Counted from the first letter of the stretch, positions 1-19,800 are shown. The stretch is 64,000 nucleotides of DNA from Thamnaconus septentrionalis (GCA_009823395.1 CM020504.1:23660540-23724539), one strand, 5' to 3'. Notes: generated by a model from the letters alone, not told the origin. Made by a program: numbers and translations.

Positions 1-1401
1 CGCAGAGACTTTAGCCACAGACTTTGACGGCGGCTGTGCCGACTGTGGAATTGCTGGTGCATTGCCGCCACGGCGCTAATTTAATTGGGTGCCTTTTTTC
101 AGTCAGCGTTTGTGAAGATGAAAATATCACCCACACTGCAAACTGTTGCTATGGTTTGATTGCATGGCTTGATAAATCATAAGATAATAAGCGGCTTTAC
201 ATGCCTGGATTATTGGATTATAAGACTTGAATTGCGTCTTTTTTCGCTCAGGTTAAAATGCTGAATCAAAAGTCAGTCAGCAGTAAATAGACGTTGTGTA
301 TTAGCTATGAAGGGAAGGAGAGAAGAGCATGTGTTGCATTACTGCTATGAGCACTAGTTGTGTTAAAGTTGGAACATGATGGTGTGACATTGACAGTGAA
401 ATATGCACCTTTTTGAACCTGCATCTTTGTTATGCTTCTATTTTATAATTTATTGAGCATAATGATGTCAATATTTAATTTGTTTAATGTTTTTTTTAAT
501 AAGCAAGTCAAAAAAAACCCACTGAGTCCTCTTAAATATGATCATTTTGGCCAACATCCACCAGCATATTCACTATACTATACAAAACTCTTGTATCTAA
601 CAAACTTATTGTGCAGTATGCTAATATTGACCTGAGTAGCATTACTAAAAGTGAAAGCTTTTGAGTTTTTGAATAGCAATTTGCTATTGCAATTTTCTCT
701 GTTGTCCTAAAGACAGTAAGGATAACAGAGAAAACTTTTATTACACTCAGTGTGAATTTTCTTTGAAAACTCCAAATGTGAACTACTGAGTCAAGAATCA
801 GGGACTTTAGGGAAATTGTATGCTAATACATGCTAAGCATGTTCCACACAGTTGGAGCAGGGAAATTGACAGGCAGTTCCACCAGTTTGTTTTAGTAAGT
901 ATCTCGGCTTTTACTATGTTGAATGAGTAGCAAATGATTGACGTGGAAAAACTTCATGTCCTTTTTCTTCAGGTTGATTTTAATTTGTCAACAGTTTCCT
1001 GACCTATATTAAGTGACTTAGAAGTGGATCCAGTATGACACTGTGTTTGTGATCTAAGCTGCAGTCCTAAAATAACCGTCACCTGCAGCTCAAGCTATTT
1101 TTAAACCAAAAATAGTTATGTAATAGATAATAATTAGCTTTATTTAGTAGTGAAAAGCATTAGACACTAGTACAAATGCTGTTTTGCAAATTTTTTTTAG
1201 CATTTCCCGAATAAATGCTAAAATGCTTCGTCCTCACAATCATAAATCCATCACAAATATTAAATGCATTATAAATTTAAAATATTAATTCCTAATTGAC
1301 ATCAATGTTGCACAAAGTCGTATTTTCTCCACGTTTACAGCTTTTAGCGTCATTTCGCGGGAAACCAAAGCTCTTCTCATCACTCTTTTCCTCCCTGGCA
1401 G
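1..1401 (+). other. ctnnd2 intron, partial
   Basis: This AT-rich stretch ends in a pyrimidine tract and AG at 1400-1401, the acceptor of the first visible ctnnd2 exon. I see no exon-like coding segment, RNA gene or recognisable repeat in it. Confidence 0.6.
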
Positions 1402-7389
<5,988 letters not shown>

Positions 7390-9900
7390 GAGGAGTTGAA
7401 GAAGGAGGAGGAGGAGGAGGAAGGTGGGGATGGACAACAAAGGGTGTAGTGTAGAATCAGGAGAGAGGATGATGTGAAGATGCTTTTCCTCCCTCATCAT
7501 CCTCCCCCTGTTGTTCCTGAGTAGCATCATTGGTAGCAGGATAGCAGGCGGGGGAGGATGGAAAAACCCAAGACGCTTACCCTCCTTCAAGAGACATCGA
7601 CGGCAGAGGGGATGAGGGAGCAGCGGGAGCTCAGCCGAGGAGCAGCCACGCATGTGCATGCACACCACCAACACATTTTCTTTCTCTGTTTAGTTTGTGA
7701 CCAACCTCTGCGAGAGAAGAGTTCAGCAGACGGGAAGACTCGCAGCACCCAAAGGCCCCCCAGGATACAGAACGTGCAAGAGAGACGGACCCAACGGCGG
7801 AGTGCGAGCAGAGTGATGATGCTGTAGAGATACAGAATGTTCATGAAAGAGGGCAATGTGGAAGAGAGAGGAAGAGGAGGGGGAGGAGAAGGAGAAGGAG
7901 GGAAGGTTTTGGACAGTGACGACAAAAAAACACCCTGGAGAAACTTGTACATATGTGGCATACCAACCTGGCTTTTAGCAATGTGAAGCACAAGACGCAG
8001 AGCTGTAGGACGTCTGTCAGACAAACGTTTGTTTCCCTCCATGGCTTCAGTGTGATGTTTCCTCCTCTGGACGAAGAACGCTCTCGGACTTTGTCATTTG
8101 TAACAGTTTTTCTCTTTCGTTTCTTTTCTTTTCCTGTGTTTCTACTTTTTTAATTCTGGTTGTATAGTATTTTAATGTACATTTTCAGAGACGCATTGTG
8201 AACTGTACATTGCACTATTTTCCGTGTCATGTTGGGCCCTTCACCAGCAGGTGGACCTCGGCCTCTCACTCAGTCCCACTCCCCTCTCGCCCACTCCAGT
8301 GAAACACAACACAGAAATATCTGCACTCAGACTTTTGAACCCCGCAGCTTCTGACCGACGTCACCACAGCACTAATGTGAAATATTTGATTTGAACTGTG
8401 CACTGATGTATCCATCCTGGTAGGTCACGGTGCTCCTCTTACTGCCCTACTGATAGCTGGCAGTGCAGCGGCCAAACCGATGCCTCTTTCTTTTCTTTCT
8501 TTTTCAGTCTAGATTGGGTTTTAGGCGGCTGTCACATTAACACCACAAATCCCCTCTCTGTTCCCCTGAGCCCCTCCGTTGAGTGATCTGTGCTCATTAT
8601 GTATATAACCGTGCCAAATAAGGGTTACTTTCTCCCAGCTGAAGACACAGAGGCAGGCAGGGAAAGCGAGGGTCGTGTTCAAGGGTCCAAGTTCAGCTCT
8701 CGGCTGAATGTCCTCTCCGTTCCAGCGAAGCCACTGTGTAAATGCTTTGTTTTTTCTGAACTGTGTCGAAAAACTCTCAGCTGCACCAGGACTGGGGTTA
8801 AAAAAAAATAGCAAAAAAATAATAAAAAAAAAAACAATAGCAAAAGAAGGGAAACCACAGACAGACTGACCAGGCGGGACAGGGATTCCTCCAAACGCTG
8901 TACAAATTCAGTTCATTTCTGTGTTGTAAAATATTCAATGTTTGAAGTAAACAAAAGAACCTTTTCTGGGAGATGGATGGTGATTCTAACTTCATGGTAG
9001 ACAAACCTGTTAATAGAGTACGGATATATATTATATAAATATAAATATATACTTTTTATGTGCAGATGTGGATGTCACTAATAGCAGCAACATTATGGGG
9101 AAAAAAACAGCTACATGTAGGAATTTTGTTCACTTTTTTTTATTATTTTCTGGTCTACACACTAAATTTGTCGACTTTGTGTAGTAATGTTGTTGCTATG
9201 TGGAGTAGAATAGGCCAGGGCCCAGGGATCCACTTAGTCACTAGTGCAGTCCAATAAGGTGCTACATCCGTGAGAGGTTCAGTATTTTCAATCATGTTTT
9301 AAATTCCCGTGACATCAGCGAGGGAGTGATCACCAGCCATGATCAGGCCACTGTCTTAGAGCGATTAGGAAAAAAAAAAAGCAAGGCACCCATGAATGCA
9401 TGAGTATTTGTTGTCAAATCTGAAGCATTTTGGTGATTTACAAAAAAAAAAGATTTAAGTTTGTGAAAAGATGACAACAGAAACGTGACCTTCCCGCTCT
9501 TCACTGGTGTCCAAGAGGCCAATTTCCAATGTTTGAAGAAGACTTTGAAGGCAACTGTCCCCACCAAAACACTGGATGAAAAATGGACACACTGTATTTG
9601 TTAGTGAGCATCTGCAGAAACTGACAACGTTATGTATGTCCTTGTGATCCTTTAGGCAGAAGAAGAAAAAAAAAAACTGACTATACAACCTGTATGAAGA
9701 TATAACGTCGGTAACCTTTTTGTTGCTAGACCAAACGTGTTTTAAAAGAGAATTGTGAATCTTTCTATTGCCTCAAACAGATTGCAACTGTTCCAAAAGA
9801 TATAAATGGACCATTGAAGAAACTCTGACTTCTGTAGTTGTTTGTTTTGATTGGCGGGCTGGTTGGTTGGTTGCAGTGTGAAGACGTCCTTGCTGCGTTG
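7390..9900 (+). other. ctnnd2 3' UTR and downstream flank
   Basis: The stretch follows the TGA at 7387-7389. It begins with purine-rich GAG/GAA repeats and continues AT-rich. A possible polyadenylation signal (AATAAA) lies near 8820, inside an A-rich run. The true 3' end could be there or up to about 1 kb further. There is no coding signal. Confidence 0.45.
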
Positions 9901-10057
9901 TTCTCAACAAACTTAAAGCCGAAACATCATTGATCAGTTTCAGCGTGGCACTGGTCCTGCAGATTCAAAGCAGAGGAAAATATTGCTCTCAATACTGTGT
10001 ATGGATCTTACAAATTGGCTTGTGGCCAAGATATTTTCCTAAATTGTTAGACTTTTG

Positions 10058-10372
10058 ATGTCTGGGACCTTTCTGTGTGGAGTTTGCACGTTCTCCCTTT
10101 GTCGGCGTGGGTTCTTTCCATGTTCTCCAGCTTCCTCCCACAGCTCAAAAACATGCATGTGAGGTGAATTGGAAACTCTAAATTGTCTGTAGGTGTGAAT
10201 GGTGGCGTCTCTTTGCTTGTCTTTCTTTGTGGCCCTGTGATGAACAGGTGTCTTGTCCAGGGTGTCACCCTGCCTTCACCCCATGACAGTTGGGATAGGC
10301 TCCAGCAGACCCCCGCAACTCTGAATGCAGGAGGACGCGGGTATAGAAGATGGACTGATTCCTTGATAAGTG
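10058..10372 (+). mobile_element. 3' half of an abundant teleost LINE/SINE-type repeat
   Basis: The segment has the words that run through this very common fish repeat. In order they are TGTGGAGTTTGCACGTTCTC, CTTCCTCCCACAG, AAAAACATGCATGTGAGGT, GTGATGAACAGGTGTCTTG, GGGATAGGCTCCAGC and a terminal GTATAGAAGATGGA. There is no coding capacity. The exact family (an L2-like LINE tail or a SINE sharing it) cannot be fixed without a repeat library. Confidence 0.75.
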
Positions 10373-10806
10373 GCTTTACCATTAAGTTAATATTCTTATT
10401 TTAGGGTTCATATCAAAATTACACAGGCCATATGAGAAGAAGGAAACACTATCCCTCCGAAGCTGATCATTCCATCAGAGTCTTTGACTCACCACACCCA
10501 AAAGAAATACATTTTGCTTCAATATTGAGCGCACTCTTGCTGTTATAATCCCTTGGCCCTCGCCTGCTTTTTTAACATTATTTATTCATTTGGGGTTGAG
10601 GGGTGTCTGCATTTGTGCCAGAGCTCATGCAACTATGTTAAGGTTTAACTGATGTGACAGTTGTTTTTTGAACAGTGGCAGTCTAATGCAGAAGCTGCAT
10701 TTGCTGAGGAAATTTAGAGGCAGTCAGCTAAAGCCACATTAACTCAAAACCACCTGAGCATGTCAGTCATGACTTCTACAACGCTTTCACAGTGATGTGA
10801 AGTAGC

Positions 10807-10832
10807 GTGTGTGTGTGTGTGTGTGTGTGTGT
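10807..10832. repeat. (GT)n microsatellite
   Basis: Thirteen uninterrupted GT units lie in the intergenic region downstream of ctnnd2. Confidence 0.95.
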
Positions 10833-13140
10833 CACATGTCAACGAGGTGGTACGCAAGCAACACTCAGCTTTGCTCAGGCTGTACTGGGTCTGAGGTTAT
10901 GTCAGCCCAAGCAATGTAGGACAGGTTCAGAATGGCAATCGCCTTCACCTTCCCTCTGCTGTCTAATCAAACCCTGTCCTGGTGGTTCTTCCATTTCTTG
11001 ATCCCTAAGCATCACCTCCAATCTCCCTCCCAAAACTGAGCTGACCCTGGGTGACCCTTGTGTGTTTTAGCAGCACTGTGCTTTGTTTAGTTGCAGGTGA
11101 CCTCGCCCACCTTGGCCCCTTGTTCCTACCGCCTGAATCAAAGGCAGGCAAGACCTTTGCTCCCTCCTACTACCTCAACTCTTTCGCACTACCCTGGCTG
11201 CTGGAGGGATTTTTCCTGTGCCATGACTCGAGGGCACACTCACACTAAGCAATTAATTTCATGGCTAAGCATGTTTGACCCTCAAAGCACATGTTGTTAG
11301 CTCCTAACGTCCCTGATCCTTGGCCCTAACATGGTTGGAAGGGGTGTATTGCAGGACAATCAAGAGGACATGCCCTATTAGCTCTCTTCCATTACTCTCT
11401 GCGGTCATTTAGCATTGGTGTCGGTCTATTAGCAAAATGACTCATCAGCCATGTTGTTGTTCTCCACTGAGAGGCAGCCATGGATAAACTGCACTTTACA
11501 ATACACATGCATGGACCGTAATTTATCAGAAATGCAACCTAATCAAAACACTTCATTCAGATAAACTGGCTTGATCCAATGAGGCGGTGCAACTGACCCA
11601 ATCAGAGTCCATTTGATTTCATTACTTACAGGATGTTTTCTCATGCTTTGGACACATGTCCAACATGTAACACCACATTGCACATAAAGATGGTCGCTTC
11701 CTGCATTCTCGTCTCTTGGCTCATATTTTAAAATGGGAGAATGATTCTTTGGTGTTGGGTTTCGAATAGAAACTATATATATAGTTCTGGGAGGGATCAT
11801 GTGCACGTGGCACAAAACGGCACCGTGCACGCCATTATTGAGGCATGCAAGTGCAACTCAATCTGATCACTTTATTCAGTATTTATGTAAGAAATCTCTT
11901 TTGAAACAAATTCAATAATGACAACGTAAAGGCAGCCAATGGTATGAAGCGATGTGTGTACAACATGTGAAGGAGGCTGAGCAACGTTAAACTTTGGCAC
12001 TGTACAGAACTGACCTTGATCTCCAGAAGTGAGCCTTGAAGCTGCAAAATGTCGCGGTTGCTCATCTTCCCACAATGCCAGACCTCTCAGTTTTTAAGGC
12101 CTGCACAAACCTATAAAATGTTTCTCTGCTCCTCCATGTGCAAATGTGTAGAAAGTGCTTTGAACTAAATTCTAGAAGTAGAACTAAGAAGGTGAAAAGA
12201 ACATCTGCCTGCTGACAACTCAACTCCTAAAAAAAAAATGCAAACTTTGTTTTCAATTAAATGTGTTGAATGACATAAAAATTAAATGTGACTGTTTTTC
12301 CAATTCGGAGAAAAACAACCTAATCTCCCTTAGGGATAAGAGGAATGATGTCCATAATCTATCTGATGAGGCTATTAAAAAAAAAAAAAAAAAAAATCTA
12401 GCAGTCTCTCTGTACCGATCCCTGGCTGAATTTATTCAGCTTTCTCCTCTGATTCAGCAACTCAGAAGGAGGTTGTCCTCTTGACCCTGCAGGAGATATT
12501 GCCCGTCCTGCTGCCTGCAAGCAGCATGACTCCTGACTGATTTCATTTCTGATTTAATCAGTGTCCGTCTTTGTACAAGAAGTGACAGGAGGACTCGGAG
12601 GAAGTCTGTGAGGATGGCACAGAACCTCCAGGGATTTAGTTTGATCTTCTCACTAATGATCAGTCTAATGATCCAGCTCTTTTTAATCACTTTCACCAGC
12701 AGGTCCTGCTGTCCATCAGCTCCTGAAGGTCACCGAGCTGCTTGTCTTTCAACTTCTCAGGTGTTTGCTGGCTGACACTTTGCTAGTTAGGTTGGCAAAA
12801 AAAGCGCACACATAATAATCTGGACAAATGTGTCATCTGGGTGTCTGCTTTAAGCTTAAAAAAAAAAAAAGAAGTCTTTTATTGGCATTATCTGAAAAAA
12901 GTAAATACATTACATTTACATTTGATCTCTATGTGCACTTCATGTCCATCTGAACAACTACCACCAAATTCATGCACGCACCAATCTGACAAAATGTGTT
13001 TATGCCAATGCTTCTCCACGTGCACATGTACCTTGAAAGTGTCATGAGTGCTCTCTAGTGGCCATTCGTACAACTGCAGCTTAGGTCGAGCGGCAGCCAT
13101 CTTGGTCTCTGGAATTCGACCGACCACGGGAAACCTCAGA

Positions 13141-13650
13141 GTTTTGCAAACGACGCTGAAGTTGGCGCCACATTCGCCGCGGTGCTTCTTAGGTTTCGAT
13201 TCCACGTTTTTTTTTTAAAAAAAAAAAATCCGCAATTTGACCGCTAGATGGCTGTGCTTATCCCAACACTTTTCAACATATAAAATTCAGTGAATCATTA
13301 TGTCTATGTTGAGGTGGATTTTTTTTTTTGGCAAAGTTGTCAACTTTGGAGTCCCCCCAAAAGGCCAAAAATGATTTCCCTTGAAATATATCAACTGATT
13401 GTGATAGTAGAGCTCCCATGCTTTACAATGCTACCTCACATGTCCATTTCTGCTGTATAATTATGGAAAAAAAATCCACCTCAACATAGACATAATGATT
13501 CGCTGAACTTTATATGTTGAAAAGTGTTGGGATAAGCACAGCCATCTAGCGGTCAAATTGCAGATTTTTTTAAAAAGTGGAATCGAAACCTAAGAAGCAC
13601 CGCGGAAGCACCGCGGCGAATCTGGTGCCAACTTCAGCGTCGTGTTTTGC
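13141..13650. mobile_element. long inverted-repeat (fold-back) element
   Basis: The left arm at about 13141-13329 and the right arm at about 13467-13650 are reverse complements over some 185 bases, with only scattered mismatches. Shared words include ACGACGCTGAAGTTGGC, TTGACCGCTAGATGGCTGTG and AACACTTTTCAACATATAAA (all left-arm sense). About 137 bp of unrelated sequence separates the arms. The right arm carries a short tandem duplication of AAGCACCGCGG that the left arm lacks. There is no coding capacity. I did not find a clear target-site duplication, so the family is unknown. Confidence 0.8.
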
Positions 13651-16441
13651 GATGGTTCTCCTCCATTACTCTTCCATGGCTGAAGAGCACGACAGAACCC
13701 ACCGTGGGAGGAAGGTAACTTGAGTGCATCTCAGACTCTTGCAGGTGATCTGAAGTTTGAAAACACTCAACTGTTTATTCGCTAAAACCTCATCTTCTCC
13801 TCAGAGTGTTGTTCCAACTCACCATGCATGCTTGTTTCATCAGACCAGCTTTGCAAGGCACATTCTACTACAGGTAACTGTACTTTATAAAAAGCTAATT
13901 TAAAGTAAGTGCATTTTCACCAAGAGTGTTAAAAAAAAACAATTTACTTTGCGTTAATTGTAAGTGAGATCCCCTTTGATAAAAATACATAGCAGTGCAT
14001 TGGACTAGTTGTGATTAGTTACAACAATAAGCAATTATTTCACAATACTAAAATGGATCAGGTTTTTTTTTTTTTTAATATGTACCATTATTATTTTGTC
14101 AATGAGTCCTATTTGTCAATACGTCAAGTGCCACATTGTTTAATTTGGTATGTAGACTGAGATTTCCTCTATTTAGAAAGTCCATAAAATGCACAGTTTA
14201 GTCATTGGTGCTTTGAAATTTTACTCCAAATATAGTATAAAGTATAAAACAAAGGATCTGTTGTGTTTGATTGTTTTCTACTAGTGTGGAAAAGCTAGTC
14301 ACCTCCTAATTGAGAGTTCTCAATATTTTGGCAGGGATCGCATGAAGGCAATGCACCTTTAAGGAACCGTTGCATTAATTTACATTTGTCAGCTCCAGTG
14401 ATGAGATGGTTTTGCTAAAAAGCAAAATGACCATTAGCTTCAACTTTGTGGGGGGGGCACATCAAGACCATATTTAATCACATTTTGTGGCAATTTAATG
14501 TTTTGCGGTGGAAATGTTGCATTAAATTCTGCCAAAATATGGCATTGGCATTCCAAAATCAGTATGTAACATTAGATAATGTTATTTATGTTTATGGAAT
14601 TATTATTGCCAGCAAAGATTGTAAAGGTAAAATGTCTTTATAGATTGCAGTTTTCTCTGTTTGTGTGTCACTGTGTCAGCTGTGTGTGTGGTTTCAGGGG
14701 TGCGGCGAGCAATTCTGGGTTCTATTACTAAAAATCTGTTTGGGCCCCCATAATACTGTCCTCAAGGGGCCCCATGACTGCTGGACCCACGTCACCTCAG
14801 AAAACGTTCATTACGGTTGTCTTCTCCTTTTCTCCATCATAGCGCACTTCCAAAATTGGCATGTAGCTTTATCGTACAGTTGCTGTTATATGCTTACTAT
14901 TGGCAGTACACTAGTATACTTCAGCAAGACAGCCAAAAAGATGTCAACATAGAACTACTTTGTGGCTTCAAAGTAGAGGGACAAGAAATCATTTCAATAA
15001 CATTATGTTGTTTGAATTCCTGAACCTTTGTTCCTGGTGAAGACACTCCCTTTTTAAACTTCCTGACCCTGAGGTTGACTATGCAGAACTGAGGGGTAGG
15101 GATTAGCGGTAGGGGCAAAGGGATAAAATGGAGTCTGCCATGACTCAGCAGGAAAAGTGTTTATTTAGAGCGGCTTTGTAGTTCAAGGCCATTTCTTCCT
15201 TCGTCCCTTCCTTCAGTCACAATAGCTATGCAACACCTAATGGTTCCTCCTGCCAATGCGTGCAAACAGGAATGTGATGGCGTTCCCTTTGTGGACCCAA
15301 CAGATTTGAAAAGCCCTGGAAGCGTGCAGTGGCGGTGGGCTATCTTATGTGATCATTTGGAAGTCAACAAGTCACAGTCCAGCACTAAGCTGTTTATTTT
15401 TGGCTCTGCCTCTCCAATTCTCCACAAAGTCCCTACAAAGCCTGTATGAGCTGTTCCCACGGCTCAGCTGTCAAATACTGCTCATAAGCTCACCCAATTC
15501 CGCCTCAGCCATGTATCTGTGAAAAATGCACTTTCTTGCTGCACACGCATTGATCCTTTTCCTCTGGGAATAAGATGAAGCATCCAGTCACTCTTCTTCA
15601 CAGGGCTTCACTGTCCTTGTGTGTCCTTGCATAGACGGAGACTATCATAGCAATTTCAAGGCTTACTAAATTAATTTTGGTGATCCACTGCGAACAATAA
15701 ACAAACCCCTAGCTAGTTTAAGCTGCGCAGGCCTTACAAAACTAGCGTTTCACGCACTCACCCCAGAGAGGCAATTTGAGCTAGTAGTGAACCATGAGCA
15801 CTACAGCTCCCAGCCTCACCTCAGCCATGACCAACAGCAAATGACATCGTCATGGGGGGGAAAAAGCAATGTATAGTACAACAAGGCTGGTGGAGATTTG
15901 AACTGAGCCGCCTTTGTCGTAGCTTGTGGGTGCAAAGTTTCTGTATACCACCCCGACGGACCGGCTAACTGAGTTGGATATCTTTGGTAAAAAGGAACCC
16001 TTGTATCAAATGAGCCACGGCTGCCTAAATCCTGGGGGCTTCTGGCTTCGTTATACCCTGTGTATTCTTGTTTTTCCGCCCTTGTGAAGCACTGCACGAC
16101 AGTGCAGGTGAATCTTTCATTTCCCCACTAGTTGGTTTCAAAATGCTCTTCTGTTGAGTGCTTACCAGCAGTTCTGATGTATTTTCTTCTGATCATATTG
16201 TATCAGAGCATTTAACTCGTCTTTACATGCACATTTATTTAGATTTTGTTTATCACAACGTCGGCCATTGTGGCCCGCCTCCTGCTTTCGAAAGGCATGT
16301 TTGAGGCAGAGCAGAGTTTGCTTCTTTGATCCACATCAGTTATAGATTCACATCATTAAACAAAAATGGGATTTTCCAAGCAAAAACTAGAGCTACATTA
16401 AACTGGGCTGGAGTGAATGCATCTTAAGAGTCTGTGGATAG

Positions 16442-16447
16442 TTTATT
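16442..16447 (-). terminator. candidate ankrd33b polyadenylation signal
   Basis: TTTATT on the plus strand is AATAAA on the minus strand, about 360 bases after the ankrd33b stop. A second AATAAA lies at 16234-16239. Either could end the transcript. Confidence 0.35.
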
Positions 16448-16805
16448 AGAGAGCATTGTGAGCGCACTTCACACACTTAAGCAGTTTCTGGAATGTTTTA
16501 CAGTGCAAGTCTAGAAATACTGTCATTTCACAACAAGTAGCACAATCTGCTCCTCACTGTTACCCGTACTGACAATAGGTACTGTGTACATTTACCCTGT
16601 GTATTGATTCCTACTAACTTCAAAAATGATGCCTGACAAATGGAACTTGGATATGTTTGCAGAAACAAGGCAACAATTTCAGAAAACAGAACAGAAGTAA
16701 AACAAGATAAACACTCTTTAAGTTTTGGGGTGTAACGTCAGAAGAACAGTTCTCTGGAGTTATGGTCATTTGTTTTCTTCTATATAAACAGTTGCTCGTC
16801 ACCGC

Positions 16806-19800
16806 TCATCTCCTCCTTATCAATGGCAACAACCTTTTCCTGTCTTCTTCTTGCCTCCTCTCTATTCCCTTCATTTTATAGTTCCACTTGGGGATCTGGA
16901 GCTGGTTGCAGTTCCTGCTTCGTCTCTGTTTATCAGGTACAAAGTTTGCTGCCGGGGCTTTACAAAGCCTGACTTTGGGCACGATCAGGCCCGGACGCAC
17001 ACTGGTCCTCCTCATCATGTTCAGAGGCAGCAGACTCGCTCGTCTCATGGCCACAGTTGATGCAGCAGCCACGTTGCTCCACAGCTGCGGCTGGAGGCTG
17101 GCCCTGCGGTCCCTTACCTTGGGAATGAGGAGGATCCGGGAGTTCTGGAAAAATCGTTTGTAGTTGTTAAGTCTGTCTGGGCCCATTTGCCTGAGCTCAG
17201 CCACCCGCTGTCTCCTCAGGATCTCCTGCACAGCAAGACGCCGCTTCCCAATGCTCGGTGGGCTGCTTGGACATAACGTGCGGCACGCTGTGGCAATGAA
17301 CGGACTGGTTATGCTGGTGGTGATCTTAACCATGTGCTCTAAAACGCCATCATCCACAGGGTTGACCTTGTTGTTAATATAGAACCTGAACGGGCAGCGG
17401 GTGAGGAGGTCTAGCAGTCGCTTCCAGCAGGACCTGGGCTCTTGAGCCTTGGCCACCAGCTCCTGCGTGACAAGACACACAAATAACCATGCAGTTCTTG
17501 GATGAATAAAAGGGCAACATTTTTTTGGGTAAGCGCGGTTTGTGTTTTCAACCTCCAACATGGGCCACTCCATGGAGAAGGAGTCACAGATCTGCTCTGC
17601 ACAGGGCTTTGACAGCAAATGCTGCATCATGTTGGCTGTCTCGTATCGACCAGTAAACAGAGCCCACTCCCTGGGTGTCATGCTGCGCCCGTTGTCCCGC
17701 GCTTGAACATCACCCCCTGAGAAGAGAAGGTGCAACTGTTATCAGCTCTGCTGCAATATTCAGCATTTGGCAAAGAGTGAATGACATAGAGCGCACACAC
17801 AGAAGTAGATAAGAGCGGCCTGTTGCCCATATTTCTAAAATAACTTGCATCCTACCAGCCATCATGAGAGCTCTGACGCACTCAGCCCGGCCCTGCATGG
17901 CCGCCTTCATCAAAGCTGTGAAGCCGTGACAGTTCCTCCTCTCAATGTCAAGACCAGGAAAGTAGTTGAGCAGGTAGTTTGAGATCATCATGTGACCTGG
18001 AGGAAAAGACATGAGTGTGATGTAGACTGGGTAACAGGGGTTAGTCCAGAATGTCTGAAACGGTTGTTCCATAGCATCAAAATGTTAGGAATGTATTCAT
18101 GTAACACTGTCGTCATTATTATTATACCTGTGTTATGGTGAGCCTTTACTTAACTTTAGCTTTAAGCTCAGTCTTAAAAGTTTGTCCTCATAAACTACCG
18201 ACTATTACTGGTTTTGCCTAAACAAAATATGTCCTATGCACTAAGTACACAGAAGCAACACTTTTCAGAATGTCTGAAACACACAGATGTCTAGGGGTTT
18301 GGCGATACACTCAGCCCATAAAAGGAGACAATACATGATACTGGGTTTACAAGAAAAAGATGATATTCTAGCCTTTTTTTTTAAGAAAGCTGCAATGACA
18401 AAATATATAACTGGAAAAACAGACGTTTTATTTAACGCAAAATGATGCAGGTGCATCTTTTTTGATGTTTTCTAACTTTGCATGCATGACATAAAGTATG
18501 AGCTTTTAACTGTTCAAACTTCTCTCCACAAATTGGAACTAAAAGTGAAAATTCTAAAAGTTGAAATAAAATAAAAAAAAATGCATAAGATAAAATAGAA
18601 ACTGTTACTCTACTCTGTCAATATAGAGAGCAAAAAATGTTCAAACATCCTCTTTTTTTGCATGATACTGACAACATGTTGCAACCACACAGCCAAACCT
18701 CATGCTGGGGACACACTTGAGGATGTTCAGTCAGATTCTGACGACGCCGGGTGTCCAGAGACGGCTGAAGGTTAGTGGCTTGAATTGGGGCTTGACGGGC
18801 CTGACTCTCACCCTCAAGTGGGTGAACATCACTTTACTGCTCCAGTGCAAGTCGGACTGACTTGAACTTGAGTTCAAGTATGTCTGATATTTTCGAACAG
18901 ATACACAGCCAATGAGAATGAAGATGCTGAGAAGTGACTGAAAGCTGTGTCCAGCTCGAAAAACAATACATATAAAAATGGTATGGACCATTTTTATATG
19001 TATTGTGTCAACTGACGCACGTTGACGAGAAATATTGACGCATTTTACAAGATCTTGTCAGCCCCCTAATTACAAACACATTTCCAGAACTGAGGATGTT
19101 GTTTATAAATTCACACTGACAAAACTCTCATCCTGTTGAAGTGAAAACACTGAGGAGTTTTAGGACGTGACAGGAATCACACTACCTGTATTAGCATAGC
19201 TGAAAGGAAGGATAACGAGGACGGAACATATGGAGTGTTCGTCGGCTTACTTTCTACCTTTAGTGAAGGGTTTTAGAAAAGATCTTTTACTACCTCAGTG
19301 CCACGGCTGTGTGGACTCACAGCCTCACACACCTGTTTCCCCGAGATGGTGCAGAGTACTTTGTCACCAAAGGGAATCGATACTCCTTTTAATGAAGCAG
19401 AAAATGAAGCGCAGTCTGCAGCTATTAATCACAGACTGCAGAGACCCATTCATCATCGTTAGCAGCTGAAATGCTGGGACACCATGTCTGATCGCTCTGC
19501 ATGACTATGACATTACATATCATGGTACGCTGGTAATGTGAGAAAATAAAATGGAATCCTGTGAATGTGAGTTTTGTTTTTAGGTTTTTCACTTGGCCCA
19601 ATTTTTTTTTAAACTTCCACCGCTGTTAATTATGCATCAAAAGAGGGCTAGAGTATTAAAGTATGCAGTATCTTTCACTGGCAGACATAATAAATATTAG
19701 ATTATGGAGAATATAAAATTAAAGTCAATAATTAGTTTAGGAAAACACAAATAAAAATTAATTTTAAATAATTATAATAAACATCCTGAAAGATGATGGT

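Larger units (their letters stand above)
9900..16440. other. intergenic region between ctnnd2 and ankrd33b
   Basis: No gene is recognised here. The region holds a LINE/SINE-type tail at 10058-10372, a GT microsatellite at 10807-10832, A-runs at 12380-12397 and 12859-12870, and a long fold-back element at 13141-13650. A minus-strand segment at about 15880-16000 has a weak tRNA B-box-like word. The DAP gene, which lies between CTNND2 and ANKRD33B in human, was not found by eye. Confidence 0.5.

Noticed and set aside
9900..16440. Search for DAP between ctnnd2 and ankrd33b
   Set aside because: No segment encoding the conserved Gly/Arg-Ile-Val-Gln core or the Pro-rich tail was found by eye; absence is not proven.
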